From: Owenia fusiformis
Lineage: Eukaryota > Annelida > Polychaeta > Sabellida > Oweniidae
Length of the DNA: 64,000 bases
Assembly: GCA_903813345.2 (NCBI GenBank)
Contig: CAIIXF020000010.1
Location: 18,613,181 to 18,677,180, forward strand
Direction of reading: 5' to 3'
The notes under the pieces are model-generated. The model was not told the origin of the DNA. It was given only the letters and a program-made list of their open reading frames with translations, and ran no database searches. Each line of letters opens with the position of its first letter. The first letter of the stretch is position 1. Position numbers and translations under genes: made by a program. Positions 1 through 13,000 of the stretch are shown one piece after another.

Positions 1-208
1 CCTGAAAGATGGGCTTAAATATACTTTAACATTTAAACTAATAGTTATATGAAGGTTGATTTTATCTAACTTCTCCGGTGTCTAACAAACATTCGCTTTA
101 AATTATGACTTATTTATTTAATTACGTGTTACTTTTTAATTGTCTTTCACGATTTAATAAATTTAAAAACTAATGTCAAATAATTTACACGATGTGTTGC
201 TGCGTCTT

Positions 209-214
209 TTTTAT
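209..214 (-). terminator. Candidate polyadenylation signal (AATAAA) of the receptor gene
   Basis: TTTATT on the plus strand reads AATAAA on the minus strand, about 260 bases after the receptor stop codon (473-475). A second AATAAA lies at 113-118. In AT-rich sequence this hexamer occurs often by chance, so this is only a plausible 3' end. Confidence 0.3.
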
Positions 215-472
215 TCAACTATTATTAATGTATAATATAATTATAACTAATCATGACAATAAAAGATAGCGCTCTACGCCTCTTCAATACAACCTCAACT
301 AAAATGCCAACATCAAACACAGTGTTCCTGGTTTGTTAACTGAACTTCACTTTGTCATTTGTTTTGACAGGGAATGACTAAAGATATAATTACAAATCAA
401 AGCACGTTTTGTAATGCTTTTAATCAATATTCAAATTGCATTAAAGTTACGAACGAACGCGTTCGCAGTTTG

Positions 473-1660
473 CTACAGCACAGTGTGCGCGTTGTTGTTG
501 CCATTCAACAGACGCGTATTGTGATCAACAGTTGTTTTCATTGTTCCTGGAGACCCACAACTTTCTGTAAATTCCTTTCCTCTTAACTGTCGCCAGTCTT
601 TCCTACAAATGTATTGATAGATTATAAATTTCAGTTCCCTACGAAATAATTTCCCAGTTGCGACGTAGATGAAGAAATTACAAGCGTAGTGGGACATGCA
701 TATCTCGTAAACAATTTGTCCAATTGTCTTGTAATCCAAATGTCTCTGCCATGTCTCATCGAGCTTAATTTGTTCATCGTTCATATTAGTATCACCATAG
801 GGAAAGTAGAAATACAAAACGTACATTATTGTAGCTGGAAGAGTTGTAATAATTAGATAAAATGATACAACAAGTAACATAAACGTTGTGGAGGCTGATT
901 TCTTACTCTTCTTAGCTCCCAATGTAATTTCCAGCTTACGCATCTTTCTCGCCTCACATATCACCAAAATGTTGAAAAATAATACCATTATGGGCACAAA
1001 GCCAAATATGGTCATTTCCGTGATCCAGCTCCATATAGACCACGGGGAATATGTTCCCCCAGCTACAACCTCCGCTCTGGGATAACATTCCTTTTTAACA
1101 TAGTTGTACTGCCAAAAGTAGCCTTGAACAGCACTTAATGCTAAACATGTCGCCATTAATGCAACGATAACGACAACTGCTTTCTTTATGGTACAGTATT
1201 GTTCCCGTTTGAATGGATGACACACTGATATATATCGCTCCACTGTAAATCCCAAGACAAACAACGGGGATGTGTACTGGAAAGTCATTGATAGAATCGG
1301 GTAAATTTCACAGTATATAGGCACTGATATCACTTTTAGATTCCACGTTTGTTCCAGCTCGAAACATATATGAAGCAATAGGAAGATAAGATCTGCTAAT
1401 GCAAGAGCGGATAAGTAGCATCCGCTTGAGTGGCGCATGCGCTTTCGAATCCAAACTAGAAACGCAAGCGTATTTCCGCTTAGTCCAATGACGTACCATA
1501 TACACGTCACGTAGCGATCCACGTATCCAAATAAAGGTCTATGGAAGGCATAGAAATCGTTTTCTGATCGGTGTCCATCTAAGTAAAAGGGTGGGACTGT
1601 AGTATTAGCGGGGACGTCAGTGATAGTTGCATTTACGTTATATGGCGTTTCGTCCTCCAT
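473..1660 (-). CDS. Class A (rhodopsin-like) G-protein-coupled receptor, probable neuropeptide receptor-like orphan
   Basis: A complete 395-residue seven-helix receptor of the plasma membrane, expected to couple an extracellular ligand, probably a peptide, to heterotrimeric G proteins. The N-terminus has two N-glycosylation sequons (N10, N19). Helix 1 (about 50-72) holds the GN pair with N63; helix 2 has LALAD with D90; C117 at the top of helix 3 pairs with C192 in extracellular loop 2; helix 3 ends in ERY (141-143), the DRY-type switch. P223 lies in helix 5 and P275 in a TTLP motif where CWxP is usual. Helix 7 has NFFIY (328-332) instead of NPxxY, followed by helix 8 (GKLFRREL). The C-terminus HTVL fits a class I PDZ-binding motif. 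Length and layout are normal for the family. The ATG is the first after a splice acceptor. Ligand and subfamily cannot be fixed by eye; FMRFamide-, TRH- or secretagogue-receptor-like are all possible. Confidence 0.94.
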   Translation of the reverse strand: MEDETPYNVNATITDVPANTTVPPFYLDGHRSENDFYAFHRPLFGYVDRYVTCIWYVIGLSGNTLAFLVWIRKRMRHSSGCYLSALALADLIFLLLHICFELEQTWNLKVISVPIYCEIYPILSMTFQYTSPLFVLGFTVERYISVCHPFKREQYCTIKKAVVVIVALMATCLALSAVQGYFWQYNYVKKECYPRAEVVAGGTYSPWSIWSWITEMTIFGFVPIMVLFFNILVICEARKMRKLEITLGAKKSKKSASTTFMLLVVSFYLIITTLPATIMYVLYFYFPYGDTNMNDEQIKLDETWQRHLDYKTIGQIVYEICMSHYACNFFIYVATGKLFRRELKFIIYQYICRKDWRQLRGKEFTESCGSPGTMKTTVDHNTRLLNGNNNAHTVL

Positions 1661-1690
1661 TGCCGCTAACTACAATCTGAAAATAAAGTA
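1661..1690 (-). promoter_or_regulatory. 5' UTR exon start and splice acceptor of the receptor gene
   Basis: Read on the minus strand, a pyrimidine-rich TTATTTTCAG ends at 1677 and is followed by a 16-base leader (1676-1661) and then the ATG at 1660. This is a good 3' splice site. The whole coding sequence therefore sits in one exon, with at least one untranslated exon at an unknown distance to the right. A 5' UTR intron ahead of an uninterrupted coding exon is common for invertebrate receptors of this class. Transcript data would be needed to place the promoter. Confidence 0.6.
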
Positions 1691-4600
1691 CACCTAATGA
1701 AAGCTAAGTTAGATCACAATGTGAATTTGTATACTGTCCTAGCTGTATAATTCATACGTCAAAATTATCTCTATATAGGTATAGGACGTCAAACTTGAAG
1801 TCTCACTATCTTTAGGGATAATCGACCAGCATGTACGGAGAACTTTCTAATATACTTGACTGATGACGTATAGCTTTGTTGGCTTGTCAATGTGATCGAC
1901 TTGTAATCAAATTAGATTCAGATTAAATCATCTTATCATTTTCAAACTAAAATTGAATTGACATGTTCTTATAAATCAAGTAGAAACGACCATAAAGCCC
2001 TTTTTACTGCATCAAATGAGAATGCACTTGTTCGGTTATATCTCAAAAGCAATAAATTTACGTAAAGTCATTCTAGTATTAGTGATTTATACTTCTATAA
2101 ATGTTGAGAGTATAAGTTTTATATCCCAATGAAAACAGATTTGAGTTTAGCCCGCACATGTCACCAAACAATTGAATTAGTATATAGGGTTCGCATTTGG
2201 GAAAAATTACAAATTCTGACTCACTGAAGATTCATCCAGTGTTGCGAAATTATATACAGATGCCTGGCTGCCAATGGCAACCGCCTTTTCCTCTTGACAA
2301 CAATGGACTTGGAAAAAACGAGTTGCCCATTGGACAATCGGGACTGAATGCCACTATGTTTAATGTTGCAACTTGCAATCATGTTTAAATAAGCAATACT
2401 ATAGTCGTGAACTCTGTTCTCGAAGATAGTCTCTGCAACCCCATGCTGCAACGTATCCTTTTCGATCATCCAATGATGAAATAGATGTGCCCTGGGTACG
2501 GAGGATGAGAACCAATTTTGTAAATACTAATTATTAACCGTCCCTATCTATAACATGAATTTGGGGCAACTGAAAGCTTGTGGACCAAGACGAACCGTCC
2601 CATCTCCATTCAATTTATATATGTATAAGAGGACAGTGAAATTCGAAACAATCGAACCGAATAATTGCTGTTAGTCCATCCAGTGGATCAAATTGTCTTT
2701 AAAGTATATATGTTTCGAACACAATGGACTCATTGTTGTAGTAATGTATGAATAGTGACCTATTCCACAATTGCATTAATTGTACTAACATCTAAAGCAA
2801 TGCTTAATTTCATCTTATAGGTTTTGCATTAAATTACTTATCATTCGGTTAGAGATAACTTGTTCATTTCCCTTTCGAATCTTTAATAGCATTGTCTGAA
2901 TGGAACTTGTTCATAAAGTATTCCACAGAAAGAGAAATTAGCATTCCTGTACGGAAGCGACTGTTAATTCCCTTCGATCTTTTACAGCGCAGAGAATGAT
3001 GATTGAAACACCTTTAAGAATAGCTCATTACCCAAGGCACCGGGGGCCCAAGGGTTTATCATATCTTTTACTTTGATAGTCACTCATATCATATCATATA
3101 ATATTTGCTCAGATGAATTATTAATTAACTGGTTAATGAGATACGCCGCAATAAATGACCGGTCCCGGGTAGGAGGACATCACATGGTCTGTGGACTCTG
3201 TAGACAATGGAACTCAATCAGACCTTATAACTACATGAATTTCTATTTGCCTCGGTGTAGTGGCCTGTGATTTTTATACGGCAAAGAAAGTTGGTTAAAT
3301 TCACTTATTGAACGAAAGAGAACTATTAGGATCTGATTCCCCTTTGGGAGCCTCTTAATGTGTAGTAACCAAGATTCGACCGTATCAAAGACTACGCAAA
3401 TTTTAATTAAACTAGGGCTAATAGATTATTGGCATAGAACTAAACACTCAACCATTACCTATAATGGTAAATAGTGTATGTAAACATAGTATTAAACCTC
3501 GCCGGTGATTTTTTCTAGTATCACAAAATGGAAACAAATCATCACACCCAATTTTGTGTCGATCCGGGTTCTCGTGCGAGAGAATATTTCTCGTCACGTA
3601 TCCAGCCAACCAAATATTTGATAAGAAAATCCTTTAAATATTCTCAGATCTCAACGTCAAGATGAAATATTGGATTCTAGATATCCTTAAGATAACATTG
3701 AATATCTATTATTTAATTACCTGCTCGTATTTCAAAAGAATAATTAGAATTATACGATAAACGTTCTTGGGTCTATTAATTACCATACGATGAATCAAAA
3801 GCATGCATATCTAAATGATGTTTTGTTGTAATAAGTGAATGAAAACCACGTCCTTTTTAGCTAGGCGTTATACCATATGTTTTGCCCTCTCTTTTCCCGA
3901 GTCTCCTTAATAGTAAGTCTATGTTTTGGTAAGAATATTCTTTTCGACATAAAAGCCAAAGGACATGACTTATAACAAAGAGATTTAGATTGATAACTGA
4001 AATTATATAAACCAGTTAATTAATGCCCCATCGAGCTCATACGGAGAATATGACTTAGTATATCGAACCTCGTAATAACCTGGATTTCGTTTCAATGAGA
4101 TCACAATAGTATTTTGCAAATTTTTATCGAATAAACAGCCTTTTGGAATATTCCCATACAAAACTTGTTTAATTCATTAGCAAGATGAGAGGAGTTGTAT
4201 TATATGGTTGATTGCATTTGTGTTATTACAGCTTCTAATTGTCTGGATACTGAAGAGGAACAGAACAAAACACAATGCTATTCTTAATCCAAAACTATTA
4301 CATACTGCTTAGTAACCAGACACCCAATTCTGTATCTTTTGATAAATATTAATAAAAAGCGTTTCTATTGTGATATGGATAATTGCAAACGTCAAATTAA
4401 AGATCGTGAATATTTTCTCAATTTTGCGCAGCGAGGAAGAAGGGTTTAAACTGAAGACGTTCGAGAATTTTCGCTCAAAACCAGACCCCCGTACATGACT
4501 GCAATTATACTAAATCACAGTCATACAAACCATTATTTCTACTTTACGATCCTTCTGTAATTGTTATATTTCTTTTTATTAAACCATAAATCTTTGGAAT

Positions 4601-7550
4601 GTGTATTATGAACGTAGTGAGTTAATCTAGAAGTGATAAAGCTTCATTAAATACTAGTCGGATAAGGTTGAATGGCGCTTTCTCATTCAATTCAAATGGA
4701 AGATATAATTTGTCCAGTTTGAAGCTAAAATTAAGGCAGAGTCTGACCATGAATTTTAGACGCAAGGGTAACCTCGTGAATCAAACGTAACGTAGACTCA
4801 TACATGATAAGATCATACATCAATTCCGCATGTCCTAACTCGTCAAATTAATATGTCTTCCATTATTAAAGAGATGTATTAGTGGACGATGTACCATACA
4901 TCCGCAAATCGATCCTTCTTCAAATATATATCGATACCAACCAATTAGGCTACAAAGTCAGAAGTACGTACTTGGGACAAGTTGTCTATCTGGTATTTAG
5001 ATGGGGCATTTATTGTTTTATTCGAGTGCTGATCCAGCTGTCTGATTCTCTGTGTAACCAAAGTGATATACGGCTGCTGCATCTATGAATGAATCCAGAT
5101 TATAAAACGACAGTGGATTACTCATCCATCCTTGCTCCAAGGGTATTTCACTGGTACTTCTTTCCATATATATCCTTGGTTTGGAGTCAGAGGCTGGACC
5201 TTCTTTAGGCCTTCTGGGTCATTCCAAGGTCAAGCACGAGAAAAACTCGCTGCAGCTCACCCGGGGTACGCATTGGGGCCTGGTGGACTTTAATTACCTG
5301 TGCACTGAATGCTTTAAGAACTTGATTTTAGTGCATCCGGACCTCAAGTACTTACCATCCGGGATACTGTCCTCGTCTATTCTTTATAAAATACCTCGAT
5401 GACTGAAGATGTCATTTTGAATTTGCATTAAATATAAGTTATACAGGTATAATAAAGTTTAGATATCGTCAATGTGTCACGGGTCAATTAATATTGACAT
5501 AACGACATTCAACTATTGCATCCACTTACGGCAACTTCCTCTCAACTCTGCCAGCGTTCGAATATTTAGTAGTCAACACGTTCAAGTAATTGTGCCAATA
5601 GAAAATCTTCCTGTCATATTTCACATTTGAATCCCTCTCAATGTTTATTTATCATATATGAGTTCGTTTAGTGTGTTTATTTATAATTTATACAAGTTTG
5701 GATTGATTTCTTTCCAGCAATGTTGCCCGTTGTGCGTTTTAATAAATTAGGTATTATGTTTTACTTCATAAGCATTATCAAAAATCCATTTGAGTAACAG
5801 CGACCAATATGCGTGACGTCCTCATGCGGCGTAATTGATGATTCACATGGTGCATGTATATTGCCCCAGATACACTTCAAAATAATGTTCGTTTGCATGT
5901 CAGTCGCGAAAAACGTTTTCAACTACAATATTGAGTATAAATATAGATGTATAAGTACAAATTAAATGTCCTTACTCTTTTTATGACAAATGTCAAAAGA
6001 TTTTATGATTGATAAAATCAAAATGCGATAATGATATATATGATGTAGACATAGATTTTTACATTAAAATTAATGTATTTGTATAACTCACCTAGGACCC
6101 AATCGCCACGTTTCACAATTGCTCTTTTTGTACCACTTGAGCCACTTATTGTCTCGATTGCTCTTATAAATCCAGTTTCAGCACTTATGAGCATTCACAC
6201 CTCCCGGGAATGTCGTGGATAGCTTCACTAAAATAGTTCTGCTAATCTGTCACTGTTTACCATCCAAATGCGTGTCACTCCTGTTTTAAGCAAATCATAT
6301 CCTCGTCGCTAAGTTTGAACAACAACAGGAAAACTGTTTTGATAATGTCAATTTCGATTCGATGGTTGTTTTTTCAGCTCATCCCCACATTGTAATTACT
6401 CCCCGTTATCGTAGCCTTGTTGTTATCTGGAATACACAGACGATAATGAAGATTACCTTTCAAAGACAAAGCAAAGATTTATTTGAATTTCTAGTCAGGT
6501 TATCCACAAGACGAGTAAATATCCTAATTGATATATAGGACTCTCTTCGTATTCATAATAACACTATGACGTCATTTGGCCCTCGAGTGGTGTCCCTGTA
6601 GTGCACGGGTGATACATTACAATGAAGGTGGAGAGAACTGGCGCAAATAATAGTTATTTTGTTGTAAACAATCCTATCATATTTGTCTAACGAATAACTT
6701 CTCCATTATCACTATTAAGCTTACTTACAGTACTCCTACATTTTCATTTCGTTATTTCAATATGATTATATTAGCTATGACGACATTTGGTAATCCCTCG
6801 TTATGCCGATCGCCCTAAAAGGTTGTCATCAAAGTGAAATGAAAACTTGGCAAAGCGCAACTGTGATTTCCCGATTTAGTATGAATTAATGGTTTTCGAA
6901 CATCAGAGCGTGTTTTACAAATTAGAAATATTATTTTGGATTTTCTTACGCACTGGTGCATGGGTTTTATTTACTTATCCCATATTAATGGAATCAATTA
7001 CCATTTCGATAAGTGTGTCAACATTTTTGATAAGGATAAAATGAAATGTAGTCACTGTCAGAAGCTATTAAACCTCCCGTGAACGCATACTGGCCGCGGA
7101 CCAACAACTGCATAACATGTTTCAACACAGTGTCAGGGTAGCTTACTGCCTAGATAAAACGGAAAGGCGTATAATGAGGTGGAAAATTAATTTTCAAACG
7201 GAAAGAGATACATGCAAGTATATTACTTTCCCTTTCGGTCCCTGGAGTTGGCTCTGGAAGACGCAATATAAGCTGCATCGAACCTTTTTTAGGTTTATAT
7301 ATACTGGTGTATGTTTGTCAGTTGTCAGTTTAGAACATGGCCCCATATTAATGAATGGAAACGTTGCCTGAGTTTGAAAATTGTTGATATGTTCTTGTTT
7401 GTGTAACTTTATGTAACAATAGTACTGTTATATAAGAATGCCAAAGTATTATAGGGCATTAAACTTCTGCTGGTTGTACCGTATATTTATTGTAACTCAG
7501 CTTATAAATAGAATTCAGTCTGCCGCGTGTGGAAAATATTAGGGTGTTAA
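1691..7550. other. Intergenic or 5' UTR intron; no gene recognised
   Basis: AT-rich sequence that probably includes the first intron and upstream region of the receptor. Open frames are short (up to about 84 codons, for example 5181-5402 and 7117-7371), without recognisable domains or convincing splice context. The stretch 5160-5400 has higher GC than its surroundings, but its frames are unlike any family I know. No clear transposon ends or tandem arrays seen. Confidence 0.55.
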
Positions 7551-7554
7551 AGTC

Positions 7555-7790
7555 ACTTGTCTTTAAGAGAACATGTACATGTAGACTGATGGGCGTGTAG
7601 TATTTCGACCCCTAGTGATTACTTTCCCGCTCTCAGTTCACTTTTTCAGGGACCAAATTACAATTCTTTTCCGTATACTAGTAGTAGTATAGTATCTTTA
7701 TACTCATTTGGTTAAGTAAACAGTAAAAAATGGGAGAACTGTTTCACAGAGGACCACAATTCTACTCGTTCACGTATACATTATGAAAAC
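7555..7790. repeat. Dispersed repeat, copy 1 of a family also at 23300-23490 and about 24115-24165
   Basis: The segment shares ordered blocks with 23300-23490: a TTTAAGA...ACxTGTAC block, a GATTACT...CCCGCTC block, CTTTTTCAGGGACC, then CTTTT(C)CGTATAC, GGGAGAACT and CACAGAGGACCA. Spacing is the same within a few bases, so the two are diverged copies of one interspersed element. A third, shorter match (TTTAAGAGAACTTGTACG) lies near 24120. No terminal repeats were found, so the class is unknown. Confidence 0.6.
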
Positions 7791-9985
7791 TTAACCTTTA
7801 TCATGTGGGCTAACATCATTCCTTCAACATTAATGACACATTGTTGGCTTCGGTATCCCTTAGAAAGGCATTTATGTTTTCAAAATGACATTACTATCAA
7901 AATTGTCTTGACGGTTGATGTCAGCACTTTATAAATGATGATATGGAAATGAAGAGAAATGCAATACGGCAGTTAATAAGCCAGCTGCAGAATAGCATGG
8001 ACCTTGCGTATGGTATCGCAAATTCGAACATGACTATTCACGCCTTTTTCAACTCAATAGTTCACCCGGTTTTTATTCGTCGATACATTACCTGGTCTGT
8101 ACTTAGTGTTTCGTTCAGTGCTAAACGCTAAACCGGAAGAAAGAAATGAAGTGACGATTTTTGAGAATTTTGGTGAGTTTTCATGTTCGGATCTTAATAT
8201 AGACCTCCGATCAAGGATATAGACTAATTAATATCTTAGGGCTAGGCACAAAAGCTTTCGAACCCTTCACTTCCTTCGGTCGTTCGGGGTACAGAGAACG
8301 TTTGTGTCCAGCCCTGTGGTATTTATTCGTCGAAATAATGCCTGCTCTTCGGTCTATATTCCTTTCCTATAAAGCCTAACAATGTGTTACAAAGGCCTAC
8401 GACTTCAGTCACCATAACAATAACAAACATGTCACTGCTTCTCGATTGTGACATAAAATTGCAAATTTCCGCCATCGTGAAGTATGAATGTTACGGAAAC
8501 TACAGTCACCGTCAGGGTTGCCCCAAATGCGAGCTGCAGCAAAATCAGACCTACTTATTCAACCTGTTTGTGATTTACAAGAACTATATTAACTCCGCAA
8601 CATACGCAGACCATTTCTTTTCATATAAATTACATTCAAGTTGTTTTATTGATTTTAAACTTATCTTGCTTTTGGCAGCGATTTTGGTCCAATTTACTAC
8701 TGATTGCTTGCCGTTACCTGTCTGAAATATGAAGCAAATGTGGGATAGCACTTTCAAATATATCTGCCTTACAGAATTACACCTGCTTGAAACTGAGCAT
8801 CTTAGGTTGAAATCATAGAACAGAACAACTTACCAAACATTAAAAGTAGATCGATATTTGGCCATATCATGATGATTCCCTTTGTATTATTGCCAATTGT
8901 AAGAAAATAGAGATTCTTACCCATTATAACTTTTACGTCCATTTTCATTTTTAGACTAATGGGCAGTATTTACATGGATCTGCATCCTAAATTCTTTTAT
9001 AAGATGTTATCCCTGCTTAGTATATTTTAAATGATATATAGAACATCGATCGGTTAGCTAATTGTAGAAGTTGCTTGACATTTTTTATATCAAATTTCTT
9101 GCAGCCGTAGTTTAACAAAATTGACATAGAAAATCTTTGTCGTTCAGCTTATCCCTTTATTTTATGATTCATATTTCTTTCGACTACGAGAAGCTACGGC
9201 CGCCGTACGGTTGCTGTAGATCAAAGGCATTAAACAAAATATTATGAATTTAGTCTTTAAAAATCAAATGAGCGTGCACCATGAAAATATTTGATTTATA
9301 GTATCATCCTTGGCCCAAGAGTAATTCATTGCATTACAGCTAACAGCTATGAAAGCAGTGAAGGACCGATCTTGGGGGACGACGACAATAAATGGCCCAT
9401 GGTTGATTTTTTATCTTTATGCCCAGCGGAAAGCCAATAATTCAATCGAAACTGTTAGTGCTCAAATTTCCCAGAGCAGACTCCTGCCTAAGACAATTTA
9501 TAACTCATCATCCCCAGAGAGAACGGACGGAAGAGATGCGTTTGGAGAATGCATGCATTGTCTCAAATCAATTTACTTACGGTGTTAAGAATAGATACAA
9601 CAAAGAACTTGAATAGTTGAAATGTATCATTGTCAAGAGCTTTAACAATACCTGAAATAGCATCTTGACAATGCAGTATAAAACTTAATAGGTATCATCG
9701 TATTCTCCTACTAGTATTCAATGATAAATAAATCTACTTATTAGACTTTACGATTGAATAATACAGCCTTGCAATGGATTTCATTCATAATATAATTGTA
9801 TAAATATATCATGATCAAGATTAGAGTCAAGACTGATCAACGATTTCGTTTGAAAGATACAAATTCAAAGGATGGTTTGCTACCACAGCTCCAGTTTATA
9901 ATCAACTTTGACTTAGCTCATGTTTACTAACTAATTTGATCCCATTGGACCAACCCTGAATCTTAGATTTTTTCAGTACAGAACC
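7791..9985. other. Intergenic; short frames only, one hairpin element listed separately
   Basis: The longest frame (8384-8725, 113 codons) has no known domain and reads like chance translation of AT-rich DNA. Apart from the inverted repeat at 8196-8360 nothing organised was seen. Confidence 0.5.
8196..8360. repeat. Imperfect inverted repeat (MITE-like hairpin)
   Basis: The segment starts AATATAGACC and ends GGTCTATATT. Further in, GGGCTAGGCACAAA is mirrored by TTTGTGTCCAGCCC. The arms are about 75 bp with mismatches around a short loop. This is the form of a small non-autonomous element or decayed foldback, but no flanking target duplication was evident. Confidence 0.5.
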
Positions 9986-9994
9986 CACGCATTT

Positions 9995-10076
9995 TACCCT
10001 TTGCATTCGTTCGACTTCACTTCTTAAAAGAGAGCTTCGTCTTCGAGTTGTTTATAACTAGACTGCGCGCAGGGGA
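9995..10076 (+). mobile_element. TACCCT-family MITE, copy A, with 9-bp target duplication
   Basis: An 82-bp element beginning TACCCTTTGCATTCG and ending TGCGCGCAGGGGA. CACGCATTT lies immediately before it (9986-9994) and again immediately after it (10077-10085), a perfect 9-bp target-site duplication. The last bases of the right end have mutated from AGGGTA to AGGGGA. The interior is partly self-complementary (TCTTAAAAGAGA). It is too short to code for anything and must be moved by a transposase encoded elsewhere. Confidence 0.85.
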
Positions 10077-10085
10077 CACGCATTT

Positions 10086-13000
10086 TTAAATTGATTGTAA
10101 AAGTAATATAGAATAAAAGTTCATTGTACAACAGGAAGAAAATTACGGTATATCGACATAGATGAAAGTGCATCTTACCTGCTAATTGCAGTTTGTGCTC
10201 TAATGAACTATGTCACTGAATAATCTCCTTTTATATTATCTCCATACACAAATATTGAAATATTCTTATAAATAATCCAAATGCTTCAGTGTATTTGTTC
10301 TTGTATTGCACGTTCCAATATTAATAAGCTAATGGATTGAACAAGAAATGAACATCGACCGAATACTTATGTGGACATAAAGCTCTTGAAATTACGGAAG
10401 GCTTTTCCTGGAGTGCTGCCTCTGTTACATTTGTATTGGGGTTTAAGTCAACAATAGACGTTTATATATAGGAGTAAATATTCATAATAACTTTCTCTTT
10501 GAGTTCGTAATTCCTAGATTAAATTAGAAAACTGTCCTGGCTTTTGTTTGACTGTGATTTAATCGCGTCGTGAAAATATTGACTTCAACTCTAAAGGTAT
10601 TTACAAATGGAATATTCCCATTTAAAGTTTTGACTTTGACTGACGAAAAGTTTATTCGTGTACTGCATTAACCCCGTGCACCCGTTTAACTTTAAAACTA
10701 CATATCGTTACGTTCGTTGTCATCTCTTTTTAAATTGTCCTGTGTAATAAGGATTTAGAAATGGGCATTTAATGTCACATCATGCTGTTCACTGCACTTG
10801 CAAAGGTCTGTTCTAATTTCGTTTGATTTCGTGACTCTATGCGAGCATCACTCCAGCGGTCGTTATACCAAATCATTCGCAATAAGGAACTCAATGTTAC
10901 TCCTGGAAATGTGCATTGTTAGACTGAGCAAAATGGCAGGAACTATTAATCTACTCTAATCAGCCCCTAATGTTTCATGTTTCGTTTATATGGACACATT
11001 AATCTCCTGACACATCCTTTGTTAAAGTGTCACATCCTCCAGTGCATTGCCGAATACTAAATAAATTGATCTCTTTATCAATTTAATTCAAACGTTGTCC
11101 AATTTTTTTATTTCTCACATATATATCTATACACATTAAGATGACGTGAAATGTAAACAATGGAGATTTGCATGATTCATCATTGCCTCGCTTTCCCATG
11201 CAAGTATAGAGATTTCCATAAAAGATACGATCGTCTAATAATCTGTATAATTCAGATCAATGTCGAATCAATATTCCCTAAATGTTTTTTGCAGAACCTG
11301 TGAAAGGCGTATGTAGCAGTAGTCTGCAAAAAGCCCCCCAGTTGTCAATACAATATTGGTAAGTCTGACGGAACCAAAATATTATTTACAAAAAAGCCAA
11401 CATATAAACTTATATAAACCTACTCTATAATAACCTATCAACGGCATACCATCACTAAATGTACTAAGTTAAGTACCCACGAATCTTGAATTTCGCTTTG
11501 AGGATATTGAAAAATATTGATATCTTTCAACTTTATCCTCTTGAATACCAAGTGCGACAAAAATCTAGTCGCAAATCGTTCACAAAAAGGGCTCTTTGGT
11601 AATCTCTTTAGAATATCTGGCATGACACGACGTAATTACAGACGTAATTTTATTGAACGTTTAACCTCAAATGTTGTAATAAAGTAGGAAAATGACAAAA
11701 TCTTATAAAAATGAAAAATGCTCTGGTGTCCAGTTAAAGAGTACTACCACTTATTATTACTTAGTCTATTCTCAGCCTTTGCATCTACGATTGTTATGTC
11801 AGTGATTGGAAACCATGTCTATATCATATCTTTTAGTCAAATTAATAAAACCAAGTGTGTATTTTTGTTTGCTGTATTGTCAATTGGCAAAAAACGCCTA
11901 TGTGTTTCCTCTAAGATGGGACATTTTGAGCGATGCGCATAAAAATCTCTTTTTTAAATTGTAACAAATTATAGGGTTCAAGTATTGCGCCAATAAATTT
12001 CATAGAAGTTTCTGACTGTGACAAAGCTTAATCAAACTTGAGTTCACATCTATGTACACATGCATTCTCAATTCTTTTCTTTTCAATATCTACAGAAGTT
12101 TAACAAAAATCTTGATAGGTGAAGATGGAATGTCTTGAAACGTTAAAATACTAATACTAACAATAAAGGGTTTGTAGTGTATGAACAAAAGTTTATGTTA
12201 AAAGATTTATGTTTTGCGAATTACATTAACGTGAATAACATCATTTGAATTAAATTTATGTGTTTCTACTCAGTCATTTAGTGTTAAATAGTTTTAAAAT
12301 ACTATGAATACTACTAGGCTGATTGTATTACCCCTAAAATGAATAAAAGCAGCCAGAACTTATTCTTCGGGATGAATCAATCCTTCAAAGTTAACTTCCT
12401 TTCAATTTATTGGCTTCAAAGTGCTCTAGATAAAATACTTTTGACAGATTTGAACTAAAATAATATGTTGAGTGCAATTATTCTATCATGTGTCTCTATA
12501 GCGTGATATCTTCGGTTCCGTCTAAAAATAATTTCTAAAAGGAGTGGGGCTGAAAATCTGGCCCTTTTCATTCTACATGTATAAACACTTATATTTTACT
12601 TAAAAATGCTGCAAAAGTATTCACAGATGTACTTGCCATTGAGATCCAAATATTTTTCTTTCCTGATTACCAGTTTTGTTTTTATCTTCCTGGGGGACAT
12701 TTTTCAAAACATTTCGAGGAATACCTGAAACTTTTCCTTTTTGAACGTATCATGATTTCCGTGGTAAAAACAAAGCACCCGGGAACAGTGTCTCACCTTT
12801 TGTGATAAACATAGATTAATCCACAGATCGTTTTGTTTAGTTTCAAAACAGAACTCGGCCTTGATATCCGTTATGCATACTTAAGACTTAATGTTATCAC
12901 TTTTCAGTCCAGTAGAATTGTTAAGTTCTAATAGGTGAGTAGTACTATATTAGTCTAAATCCTAGACCTGCCAGATTCTTAGCCGAAAGCATGTACCTTG

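Noticed and set aside
5181-5402. GC-richer 73-codon frame, considered as a possible exon
   Set aside because: No clear splice sites in frame and no family resemblance; left unannotated.
8384-8725. 113-codon plus-strand frame
   Set aside because: No known domain, no codon or motif signal, and no supported splice or promoter context; typical chance frame in AT-rich DNA.
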